Source: Lachnospiraceae bacterium UBA3641
GTDB taxonomy: Bacteria; Bacillota; Clostridia; Lachnospirales; Lachnospiraceae
DNA length: 57,031 nt
Direction of reading: 5' to 3'
Assembly: GCA_002373875.1 (NCBI GenBank)
Contig: DFKQ01000028.1
Coordinates: 1-57,031 of the forward strand
In this document: one piece after another, positions 15,853 through 23,069 of the stretch
Layout: each line of letters opens with the position of its first letter
Position numbering within the stretch: position 1 is the first letter of the stretch
Notes under the pieces: generated by a model
The model's input: only the letters and a program-made list of their open reading frames with translations
Told to the model about the DNA's origin: nothing
Database searches by the model: none
Program-made: the position numbers and the translations under genes

Positions 15853-17085
15853 TCAGATATACCAGATTGGAATTATAAGATTTTCGCTATTTATGGCCGA
15901 CAAGTCCGGCCGCATACATATAATCCCGCCAACTCCCTTAGGAACAGTTGACCTTTCCAACACATTGAATGCTCTGATAAGTTCGGTTCCGGGATTGACT
16001 GACCGTTTAATTTCGATAGGATGCAGCACGCCATCACTTTCAATGATCATGTCTACCTCTTTATTATCTTTGTCGCGATAATACCAGAACAGGGGCTCTT
16101 TTGCAGCATTACTGTATGATTTTATTATCTCCATTACAGCATAGTTTTCTATGATATGCCCCGAAAGTGCACCATTTGCAAGTATTTCCGGTGAAGAATA
16201 CTTAGTTAGAAAAGCAACAAGTCCGGTATCAAAAAAATACAGCTTGGGAGTTTTTATTGATCTATGTAAGGCATTATTACTATAGGGTCTTAAAAGGGTA
16301 ATGACATCTGATCTTTCCAGAACCCGGATCCAGCGTTTTGCAGTGTCATCGCTTATCCCAAGATCGTCAGCCATTGCATGTATATTTAGTACTTCACCTA
16401 TCCTGCAGGCAGCTGCTCTTATAAAATCCTGAAACACCAGCTTGTCTACACCTTTTATGAGTTCACTTACATCACGCTCAATATATGTTTGAAGATAACT
16501 GCTGTAATAAACATCCCTGTCGCTGAATTTACCACTTAAAAGAGCAGGCATACTGCCTTTCCATATGCGCTCATATATTTCGTTCAGAGTAGCAGGTGTA
16601 TGTGTTTTTTTTCTTGATTTAAGAGAATTAAGATCAAGTGAAAATGGCAGGTTTTCTCCGGTTCCGTATGCCTCATGCTGAGACAGCGGTGGAAGCCGCA
16701 GAATAGCTACACGTCCGGCTAATGACTCTTGTGCCAGTTCCATAAGGCGGAATGTCTGTGAGCCGGTCAGCCAGAAAGATCCCGGATCAGCTCCGTTGTC
16801 TATAGCAATTTTAATATATGAGAATAATTCCGGAGCATATTGAACTTCATCGATCATAAGAGGAGTATCGTGGATCTGTAGGAACATGGCGGGGTCGTTT
16901 TTTGCTAAAGAACGTTCTTCAAAATCGTCAAGAGTCACCACTTCTCTGGAAATGCCAAGTTCTTTCATGATCGATTTAAAGAGAGTGCTTTTTCCGACTT
17001 GTCTTGCTCCGGTCAGCAAAATACAGGAATACTCATTGTTGAGTTCAATGATCTTTGATTTCAGATCTCTGGCAAATACTTTCAT
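15853..17085 (-). CDS. DUF4143 ATPase (AAA_14 ATPase), copy 2
   Basis: The start is taken as ATG 17085 (MKVFARDLKSKIIELNNEYS), preceded by GGAGG; the longer frame to 17142 crosses the promoter palindrome. The 410-residue protein has Walker A (GARQVGKSTLF), Walker B (PLMIDEVQY), a sensor segment (WLTGSQTFRLMEL), a winged-helix-like middle part (ADDLGISDDTAKRWIRVL) and a DUF4143 C-terminus. Here the nuclease-like core is complete: EVDMIIESDG then HPIEIK, i.e. D...E-x-K, unlike copy 1. The two copies share architecture but are clearly diverged. Its promoter lies within a 41-bp palindrome, suggesting autoregulation. Confidence 0.88.
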   Translation of the reverse strand: MKVFARDLKSKIIELNNEYSCILLTGARQVGKSTLFKSIMKELGISREVVTLDDFEERSLAKNDPAMFLQIHDTPLMIDEVQYAPELFSYIKIAIDNGADPGSFWLTGSQTFRLMELAQESLAGRVAILRLPPLSQHEAYGTGENLPFSLDLNSLKSRKKTHTPATLNEIYERIWKGSMPALLSGKFSDRDVYYSSYLQTYIERDVSELIKGVDKLVFQDFIRAAACRIGEVLNIHAMADDLGISDDTAKRWIRVLERSDVITLLRPYSNNALHRSIKTPKLYFFDTGLVAFLTKYSSPEILANGALSGHIIENYAVMEIIKSYSNAAKEPLFWYYRDKDNKEVDMIIESDGVLHPIEIKRSVNPGTELIRAFNVLERSTVPKGVGGIICMRPDLSAINSENLIIPIWYI

Positions 17086-17094
17086 AAATCCTCC

Positions 17095-17150
17095 ATTTCG
17101 GCTATAATACGATTTAATCGTATTATAGCCGAAATTTTGCACATTGACAA
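17095..17150 (-). promoter_or_regulatory. Promoter inside a 41-bp near-perfect palindrome
   Basis: On the minus strand TTGTCA (17145-17150), a 17-bp spacer and TATAAT (17122-17127) form a strong sigma-A promoter for the DUF4143 ATPase. Bases 17095-17114 are exactly inverted at 17116-17135 around a single T, so the -10 box lies in one arm. The symmetry puts a TATAAT on the plus strand too (17103-17108). A dimeric repressor bound here would block transcription. Confidence 0.8.
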
Positions 17151-17229
17151 GATGAAGGAAGACATAAAAGGAAATCTCTATCTTAAGGCGATTTTAGTAA
17201 GACTTTGTGCAGCATCATCGCTTTGACCG

Positions 17230-17421
17230 GTGAGGTATTCAACAGAAGTCCCTGGAGAAATGGCCATGGGTACTTCTAACAAACGTGATAAGGAAGGGGC
17301 TTTTGCCGGAAGATTCGGCGAAGGATTTAAGGTGGCGGCAAGATCAGTAATGACACAATATTTTGTGGTCTTTATGAACTGTCGCCTGTTGCTGATAGTT
17401 GTTTTAGAAAAGGGTGCATGA
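17230..17421 (+). pseudogene. Possible remnant of a GHKL-type ATPase
   Basis: The frame contains VPGEMAMGTSNKRDKEGAFA then GRFGEGFKVAA, similar to the (G)xGxFGEGxK ATP-lid region of Hsp90-like (GHKL) ATPases. Nothing else of the domain can be read and the flanks are non-coding. The remaining 17142-17500 holds no other gene; a TTGTTT-17-TATAAT promoter-like pair lies at about 17400-17428. Confidence 0.3.
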
Positions 17422-17500
17422 TATAATCGATTAGGCATAAGTGAATCACCAGACGAGGCATCGCAGATGCCCTTCCTATCGCAATCGTGTGCATCGATTT

Positions 17501-17540
17501 ATTATAGTAAACGAAATTATTTATTTCGTTTACTATAGAT
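17501..17540. repeat. Complete copy of the palindromic repeat
   Basis: TATAGTAAACGAAAT (17503-17517), a 5-nt loop TATTT and ATTTCGTTTACTATA (17523-17537) form a perfect 15-bp inverted repeat. Flanking TGCATCGATTTATTA on the left is shared, with one change, with the copy at the right window edge. The element has a TATTAT box at its left shoulder, like the operator palindromes of the DUF4143 genes. Confidence 0.9.
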
Positions 17541-17582
17541 TATACCAATAAGTTAAGACTGATAATATAGGAGAGGAACCAG

Positions 17583-17801
17583 ATGACAAACAAAAATAAA
17601 GTTAATGACAAAAACCTTGAGCAGGTGACCGGTGGTGCCGGTATGGAAATGAATCCCCATGAGGATGATTTTGACAGAGCATTGGTTAAGTTAAACATGG
17701 ATGCACAAATATCACAGATGTCCAGGGATGAGTACTATCTTGAATGGAAGAGCATGGGCTTTAAGCCGGATGCGGAGACATTTCTTAAAACAAAGATTTG
17801 A
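17583..17801 (+). CDS. Double-glycine leader peptide (bacteriocin- or RiPP-like precursor)
   Basis: A 72-residue peptide preceded by GGAGAGG. The N-terminus MTNKNKVNDKNLEQVTGG has the form of a double-glycine leader (L-E-Q-V-x-G-G), which is removed by the C39 peptidase domain of dedicated ABC exporters. Cleavage after Gly18 would leave a 54-residue, charged, Cys-free core (AGMEMNPHEDDFDRALVKLN...). The absence of Cys and the low hydrophobicity argue against a lantibiotic. A signalling peptide or secreted effector is as likely. No peptidase-transporter or modification enzyme is in the window. The complete palindromic repeat lies 43 bp upstream. Confidence 0.6.
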   Translation: MTNKNKVNDKNLEQVTGGAGMEMNPHEDDFDRALVKLNMDAQISQMSRDEYYLEWKSMGFKPDAETFLKTKI

Positions 17802-17816
17802 TTGTGGAAGGAGCCG

Positions 17817-17948
17817 ATGTTAAGTTTTATTTGGTCGCAAAAACGGCAGAAGCTTCACGAAGGAGTAAAAAGCATTCAAAACGTGGAGGAGACAACCCTT
17901 GAGGCCCGCATAAATACTGGGCTTTCGCGCATGGCAGATGGAGTTTGA
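17817..17948 (+). CDS. Small basic ORF (43 codons), unknown
   Basis: ATG 17817 follows GAAGGAG with good spacing, 16 bases after the leader-peptide gene. The product is MLSFIWSQKRQKLHEGVKSI followed by QNVEETTLEARINTGLSRMA and DGV. It could be a partner peptide of the double-glycine gene or a relic. No family is recognised. Confidence 0.35.
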   Translation: MLSFIWSQKRQKLHEGVKSIQNVEETTLEARINTGLSRMADGV

Positions 17949-17984
17949 TTGATAGCAAAGGACTTTTGATAAAGGAGTGGATTA

Positions 17985-18584
17985 ATGATAAATACCATAA
18001 TATTTGACATAGGGAATGTATTGGTGGACTTTCGCTTTAGAGAGTTCATCGCCGGGTTTGGATATGATGAGCAGATGCAGGAGCGTATAGCAAGAGCAAG
18101 TGTACTGAGCAAGGCATGGAACGAATATGACCGTGGTGTGCTTACCGATGAAGAGGTGATCGAGGGTTTTGTAGAAAATGATCCCGGGATAGCCGAGGAA
18201 TTAAGACATACATACAGGTCACTTGACGGACTTCTTAAGAAGAAGGATTATGCCGTATCCTGGATACAGGAGCTTAAGAAACAGGGATACAGGGTTCTGT
18301 ATCTGTCTAATTTCTCGCAAAAGGCGGAAAGGGAATGCGCAAAGGAGATTGATTTCATTCCCTGCACGGACGGAGGGATACTGTCTTACAAGGTAAAGCT
18401 TACAAAACCAGATCATAGGATATATGAACTTCTTACGGAAAGATACGGACTTAAGCCTGATGAGTGTCTGTTCTTTGACGACACGCTCCGTAATGTGGAA
18501 GCTGCAAGGGAGCATGGCTACAATGCGGAGGTGTTTACGGATTATGAGTCGGCGCGGGATATGATTCGATCATACGGGAAATAA
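17985..18584 (+). CDS. HAD-family phosphatase (YihX-like)
   Basis: A 199-residue cytoplasmic hydrolase preceded by AAAGGAGTGG. Motif I is FDIGNVLVDF, in which the first Asp is the nucleophile; motif II is YLSNFS; the Lys is in KLTKPDHRIY; motif III/IV is LFFDDTLRNVEAA. The DxGNVL variant and the helical cap after motif I are typical of the YihX group, sugar-phosphate phosphatases such as glucose-1-phosphatase. The true substrate is unknown. The gene ends in a strong bidirectional terminator. Confidence 0.85.
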   Translation: MINTIIFDIGNVLVDFRFREFIAGFGYDEQMQERIARASVLSKAWNEYDRGVLTDEEVIEGFVENDPGIAEELRHTYRSLDGLLKKKDYAVSWIQELKKQGYRVLYLSNFSQKAERECAKEIDFIPCTDGGILSYKVKLTKPDHRIYELLTERYGLKPDECLFFDDTLRNVEAAREHGYNAEVFTDYESARDMIRSYGK

Positions 18585-18626
18585 TAAACCCCTTGACCGT
18601 GGTATTTGAAGGTCAAGGGGTTTATT
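18583..18626. terminator. Bidirectional terminator
   Basis: A perfect 16-bp stem (18583-18598 with 18611-18626) with a 12-nt loop, GC-rich in the centre and A/T-rich at both ends. It lies between convergent genes, the HAD phosphatase and the secreted Ig-like protein. Confidence 0.9.
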
Positions 18627-18638
18627 AATGTTATGCTT

Positions 18639-19511
18639 CTAGTAGAGAAGCGTACACCTGATCTTGCCGTCAATTATGTTCGAAAGCGTGATAAAATCAA
18701 CCGCTCCGGCTGCGTTTAACTTGCTTGACAGGTTGTATCCCTTAGGAATGGTCAACAGGAAGAAATGACCGTTATAACCGAAGGTTACATTCACTGTTAC
18801 GTCAGGACGAAGCTTCAATATATTAGCGAAGTTGCTGTCGAAATACAGAGGTGTCGCCGAAGAAAGGTTAACAACACCGCCCTTGGGAGTTGCTACTACC
18901 AGATTATTGGCTATAGCAAGCCATGTGGCTGTATTTACAGCAGGTGTGTATACAACATTATTGTTGTTGCTGTTATTATTGTTGTTATTATTATTATTAT
19001 TATCCCTTCTTCTTACGTGTACATGAGTGATCTGGCGGATGCTTCCGTTCTGCCATCTTGATTCAATGTTGCAATCACCGTGGTTATTTGCTTTTATGAG
19101 ACCGCTTCCGTCAACCGATGCAACATTCGGATCCGTGGATACATGAGAAACACCTATACCTGCAACACTATAGGTATCGCCGAGATCAAGAGTGATATAC
19201 ACATGATGTACCGATGTATAATATTCGCTTGGTTCATAATATCTCCAGCGCCCGTCATACCACCAGCGTCCGTCATACCACCAACGGTCGTCCCTCCAAT
19301 TGCGGTCATCATAGCTGACCTGTTCCTGCTGAGGCTCATTCGCGTGCTCTATGATATATTCCTGAACTGCCTTTTGGTGTTCATATACACGCATCTGGCC
19401 TTCGGTAGGTCCATCCTCAGCCATTACCGGGATGGCTGAGGCGAAGCTTGTCAGAAAGACAAGAAACGAAACTATGCCACACCGGATTCTCATTTTGGTT
19501 TTTATTCCCAT
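18639..19511 (-). CDS. Secreted protein with aromatic repeats, Big_2-like domain and poly-Asn linker
   Basis: A 290-residue protein with a signal peptide (cleavage near VMA-ED, residue 31), start after AAAGGAGGATAATGT. Residues 70-93 hold a tandem WWYDGR repeat (RWWYDGRWWYDGRWRYY), which may bind carbohydrate or cell wall. Residues 105-165 look like a Big_2 bacterial Ig fold (LDLGDTYSVAG..., DPNVASVDGSGLIKA). A linker of ten Asn, one Ser and four Asn (171-185) follows, then a C-terminal region of about 100 residues that I cannot assign. There is no LPXTG, SLH or lipobox signal, so it is probably released or held non-covalently. Confidence 0.75.
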   Translation of the reverse strand: MGIKTKMRIRCGIVSFLVFLTSFASAIPVMAEDGPTEGQMRVYEHQKAVQEYIIEHANEPQQEQVSYDDRNWRDDRWWYDGRWWYDGRWRYYEPSEYYTSVHHVYITLDLGDTYSVAGIGVSHVSTDPNVASVDGSGLIKANNHGDCNIESRWQNGSIRQITHVHVRRRDNNNNNNNNNNSNNNNVVYTPAVNTATWLAIANNLVVATPKGGVVNLSSATPLYFDSNFANILKLRPDVTVNVTFGYNGHFFLLTIPKGYNLSSKLNAAGAVDFITLSNIIDGKIRCTLLY

Positions 19512-19530
19512 ACATTATCCTCCTTTGTAA

Positions 19531-19558
19531 AGTATACAATTAATTCGTGTATTGTTAA
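19531..19558 (-). promoter_or_regulatory. Promoter of the secreted Ig-like protein gene
   Basis: On the minus strand TTAACA (19553-19558), 16-bp spacer, TATACT (19531-19536). The start codon at 19511 is about 19 bases downstream of the -10 box and has a normal ribosome-binding site. Confidence 0.6.
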
Positions 19559-19622
19559 TTATACATCAGGATGCGTCAAAAATAAATGAAAACTTATGAT
19601 TTTATGAGATTTTGTGAGATAA

Positions 19623-19651
19623 TTGATAAAGTATGTGAACTATGGTAAATT
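19623..19651 (+). promoter_or_regulatory. Promoter implying a leaderless D,D-carboxypeptidase mRNA
   Basis: TTGATA (19623-19628), 17-bp spacer, TAAATT (19646-19651). Only nine bases separate the -10 box from ATG 19661 and no Shine-Dalgarno sequence is visible, so the mRNA would start within a few bases of the start codon. Confidence 0.5.
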
Positions 19652-19660
19652 GTATTACTG

Positions 19661-21778
19661 ATGAATAAAGCACAAAGACGCAGACGAAGAAAAATAAAAA
19701 GAATGATAACGACGGCGGCCTGCGCCATATTGGCGGTGGTCATAACGCTTTTGTGTCTACGGGTGAGAACCCTTTCGGCCATCAGGGGTGATTATGTCAG
19801 GCAGCAGGATGTTACCGATATGGTCGTGACTAACGCCGCCATATGGCTTAAAGACGTTGAGGGGGCGGATGTTACCGAGGAATGGGTACGGAGTAAGACG
19901 GATCGTATTGAGGCAGGTGTGAATTTAACCTTTGATCCCTCGGGACCATTTGGAGGAAGCTATGCCGAAGAGATCGATACATCCTTATATGTTAAGTGTA
20001 AGGAAGAATCAGCAAGGCTGCTCGTTGATTGCCTTAAGGAGCTGATAATAAAGCGCCTTGAGATGGTAGGATACGGCAAGGACATGTCACTTGAGCAGGT
20101 TGATGAACTGATCACGCAGGCTCTTGGCATGACTCTTGATGATTATCTGAACAATTCCGGGATAAGCGCAGCACCGGATTTCGACCGGCTCGAGGAGACG
20201 GTGGGCAGAAGCGGTGAATATAAGATAAAGAGGAACATGATAATCTGGGATCGGGATGGAGTCAGTGTCAGTGAACATTTTGTGACAGGCAGAGGGTCCC
20301 TGATCATAACGGAGCCTTCCTTTGTGTATTCAAGACCGGATGACCGGGATGATACTGATAAGGAAACAAAGGGATTTCTTACTCCTCTTACGGTACATGC
20401 GGCTACGATGGTACCGGAGAATGTTTCCGTATCCCTTGATGGAGGACAGCCGGGAACCGTTCGGGCAATTAATGCTTCATATAATAATAATCTATATATT
20501 TCCCTGCGGGATACAGCGTGTCTCTTCGCCGGATCATCCCGTCCGTTTAACCTTGACATTACAGGAGGGTCGATCGCGATCATGACGGGAGAGCCCTATG
20601 CTGATGAATACTCACATGAAGGATTCAGCGAGGAGGAACTAAAGCAGTATCCGGGGAACGAACCCTCTGCAAGTACAATACTTGTCGATGATAAAGAGAG
20701 AAGATATTTTGTACTCCTTACACAGCCGGGTGACTATTACGACTGTTTCATAAGCCCCATGGATCTTGCCATGATCCTTGATGTCGATATGGATATGGAA
20801 GATGGAGGCAATATATCCATGGATACATCGACGCCCTTCAACATAAATCCTGCCAGACTGGAAGAATACGGGTATTTTGATGGGTTTAATACGGTGGTTG
20901 TCGGGGATGCGACTACGGGAGAAGTTTTTTACGGGTATGATTATGATAAAGCATTTCCCATAGCCTCAACCACCAAGCTTATGACCTATTTGCTTACAAT
21001 GGATGCTGTATCAAGCGGCAGGATAGGCCTTGAGGATCCGGTTATAATATCGAAGAAGGCTGCTGCTCTTTCGGGTTCTCAGGATGGATTTGTGGCCCTT
21101 GACGCAGGTTGGCAGGTACCTGTATCCGAACTTATCCTGGGTGCTCTGCTGCCTTCAAGCAATGAATGTGCACTTGCTCTTGCGGAGTATGTCGGAGGAT
21201 CGGAGGAAGAATTTGTAAATATGATGAATGAGAAGGCTGAGGCACTTGGCCTGAATTCGGCCTCCTTCCACAATTCCAATGGTCTTCCCGTATATACCGA
21301 AACAATAATCCCGGCCAAGACGCAGAACAGGATGAGCGGTTTTGATATGTTTAAGATGTGCGCCCATATCCTTAATACATATCCGCAGGTTAAGGAGATA
21401 ACGTCCCTTAAAACAGCCAGGATGCCGACCCTTAACAGGGATCTGAAGAATACCAACAGCCTTTTGTACAATATGGATGAGGTGAACGGTTTAAAGACCG
21501 GAACAACGGATAAGTCGGGAGCCTGTCTGATAACCTCGCTTACCGTAAATGTAAACGGGGAGGATCATGATATTGTCGTTGTAGCACTGGGTGCAGAGAA
21601 CTCCCAGGCCCGTCTTCGTGTATCGGAGTTGATGGCAAGATACGGGAAAAATGTTCTTCTTGGCAATGCTTTAAGGATCAGCTATTCCGTGAATGAAAAG
21701 GGGAAGGATGACCCGGATCGGGTAACCGCGGAGGATATAGTCCGCAAGGTCGTAGACTACGCTTTATTGGTTAATTAA
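19661..21778 (+). CDS. D-alanyl-D-alanine carboxypeptidase (class A low-molecular-weight PBP)
   Basis: A 705-residue protein with an N-terminal basic stretch and one transmembrane anchor (residues about 15-33). The C-terminal 300 residues are a serine D,D-peptidase: Ser436-T-T-Lys439 (nucleophile and base), S499-S-N501 and K612-T-G614. It trims the D-Ala of peptidoglycan stem peptides on the outer membrane face. The 400-residue N-terminal extension is unusual for a DacA; part of it (about 250-320, with NNLYISLRDTACLF) resembles the copper-amine-oxidase-like stalk domain of Clostridia wall proteins. The next gene, an anchored SGNH protein, begins 25 bp downstream and has the same membrane-anchor build, so both probably act on the cell wall. 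Confidence 0.88.
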   Translation: MNKAQRRRRRKIKRMITTAACAILAVVITLLCLRVRTLSAIRGDYVRQQDVTDMVVTNAAIWLKDVEGADVTEEWVRSKTDRIEAGVNLTFDPSGPFGGSYAEEIDTSLYVKCKEESARLLVDCLKELIIKRLEMVGYGKDMSLEQVDELITQALGMTLDDYLNNSGISAAPDFDRLEETVGRSGEYKIKRNMIIWDRDGVSVSEHFVTGRGSLIITEPSFVYSRPDDRDDTDKETKGFLTPLTVHAATMVPENVSVSLDGGQPGTVRAINASYNNNLYISLRDTACLFAGSSRPFNLDITGGSIAIMTGEPYADEYSHEGFSEEELKQYPGNEPSASTILVDDKERRYFVLLTQPGDYYDCFISPMDLAMILDVDMDMEDGGNISMDTSTPFNINPARLEEYGYFDGFNTVVVGDATTGEVFYGYDYDKAFPIASTTKLMTYLLTMDAVSSGRIGLEDPVIISKKAAALSGSQDGFVALDAGWQVPVSELILGALLPSSNECALALAEYVGGSEEEFVNMMNEKAEALGLNSASFHNSNGLPVYTETIIPAKTQNRMSGFDMFKMCAHILNTYPQVKEITSLKTARMPTLNRDLKNTNSLLYNMDEVNGLKTGTTDKSGACLITSLTVNVNGEDHDIVVVALGAENSQARLRVSELMARYGKNVLLGNALRISYSVNEKGKDDPDRVTAEDIVRKVVDYALLVN

Positions 21779-21796
21779 GCCTGAATGTGCTAGAAT
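21767..21796 (+). promoter_or_regulatory. Promoter implying a leaderless SGNH-protein mRNA
   Basis: TTGGTT (21767-21772), 18-bp spacer ending in TGC, and TAGAAT (21791-21796), i.e. an extended -10. ATG 21804 is seven bases on and has no Shine-Dalgarno sequence. The promoter overlaps the end of the upstream gene. Confidence 0.45.
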
Positions 21797-21803
21797 ATAT
21801 GCC

Positions 21804-23069
21804 ATGAGTAATTCGAAGGATAAGATATTATTAATAGAAGACAGGAAGAAATCCCGGATGCGTGTTTTTGCCGGGAACAGATACGCTGTGGGAAGTGCCA
21901 TCCTTCTTATCATTATAGTCATCCTTGTTATTGTAGCGCTCAGGCCGGTGGGGAATGAGGAAGCGGAACCGGTCCGTGAAGAGGGCGGTGATATAATCTA
22001 TATCATAGACGAACAGGGAAACAAGGTGGAAGCACCTGCACCTGCAACCGAGAGCGATTCAATTGTTCTGCAGAATGAGAAGGAAGAAGAGGATCCGACT
22101 GTACTATCGTACAATGCGGATACGCGCGAAGGATATATGAACAACTGTATATTCCTGGGCGATTCAAGAACCGTGGCTATGGTAAGCTACGGGTACATTT
22201 CGGATGCCAATGCCCTTGCCAAGGTTGGTATATCCCACTGGCAGGTTCAATCCACGACCTTTACTCAGAATTCGGGAAACAGGTATACGCTGTCGGACTA
22301 CCTGAGGGCTCATTCGGAACCGGTCATATATGTATGCTACGGTGTCAATGGCATGAACGGAATGGACGAAGATAAATACAAGTCAACCTATGAGGAGCTG
22401 GTGGACAAAATAATAAGCCTTGCAGGTGATCGCAAGGTTGTTATTATGTCTATCTGGCCGGTTGATGACAACGGAAGCTATAGGGGCTCCGTCAAGAATG
22501 AGTGGGTGGATAAATACAATACCTTTTTGTTTGATATGGCCAAGAGTAAGGGCCTTTACTATTTGAATATAGCTTCCGCACTTAAGGACGAGAACGGTTC
22601 CATGAAGAAGGAATATGATTCGGGGGACGGTCTACATTATAAGTCGAGTGCTTATAAGGATATACTTGAGTACATAATACATCACCCTGTTCCGGGGATT
22701 TCGGATGAAGGAGAATTTGTAGTCCATTACGTTAAGCCCAGGGGTGAATACAAGGAAATCATGACAGAAACACCGGCTCTGCCGCAGAACACACAGGTGG
22801 AAGCCGATGATTATACCTTCGTTCTTCCCACCTTCCCGACCGGTATGCCTGATGCGGTGCCGACACCTGTTCCCGACGGGCAGGCTGAGAATCCGCAGGA
22901 GCAGGAACAGTATGAAGAAGGAGAAGGTGAAGAACAATCCGGTGAAGGTCAGGGTGAAGACGGATATCAGGAAGAAGAACAACACGAAGAGTCACCGGAA
23001 GAAGCTCAGATAAGGGAGTACATGGAGTGGAAGCAGCAACAGCAGCAACAGTGGCAGGAACAGGAATGA
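21804..23069 (+). CDS. Membrane-anchored SGNH/GDSL-type hydrolase
   Basis: A 421-residue protein with one transmembrane helix at about residues 31-47. The SGNH domain starts with block I FLGDSRTVAM (Ser nucleophile), has a central strand YVCYGVNGMNGMDE with an Asn of block III, and ends with the D-x-x-H of block V (SGDGLHY). Such enzymes remove or add acyl groups on peptidoglycan or glycans. The last 120 residues are a Pro-, Glu- and Gln-rich low-complexity tail ending in a Q-run, which probably extends into the wall. The gene overlaps the next start by ATGA, indicating coupling. Confidence 0.8.
   Translation: MSNSKDKILLIEDRKKSRMRVFAGNRYAVGSAILLIIIVILVIVALRPVGNEEAEPVREEGGDIIYIIDEQGNKVEAPAPATESDSIVLQNEKEEEDPTVLSYNADTREGYMNNCIFLGDSRTVAMVSYGYISDANALAKVGISHWQVQSTTFTQNSGNRYTLSDYLRAHSEPVIYVCYGVNGMNGMDEDKYKSTYEELVDKIISLAGDRKVVIMSIWPVDDNGSYRGSVKNEWVDKYNTFLFDMAKSKGLYYLNIASALKDENGSMKKEYDSGDGLHYKSSAYKDILEYIIHHPVPGISDEGEFVVHYVKPRGEYKEIMTETPALPQNTQVEADDYTFVLPTFPTGMPDAVPTPVPDGQAENPQEQEQYEEGEGEEQSGEGQGEDGYQEEEQHEESPEEAQIREYMEWKQQQQQQWQEQE

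Noticed and set aside
18960..19010. Trinucleotide run (poly-Asn) as a phase-variation switch
   Set aside because: Slippage of whole triplets keeps the reading frame, so on-off switching is not expected; only length change is possible.
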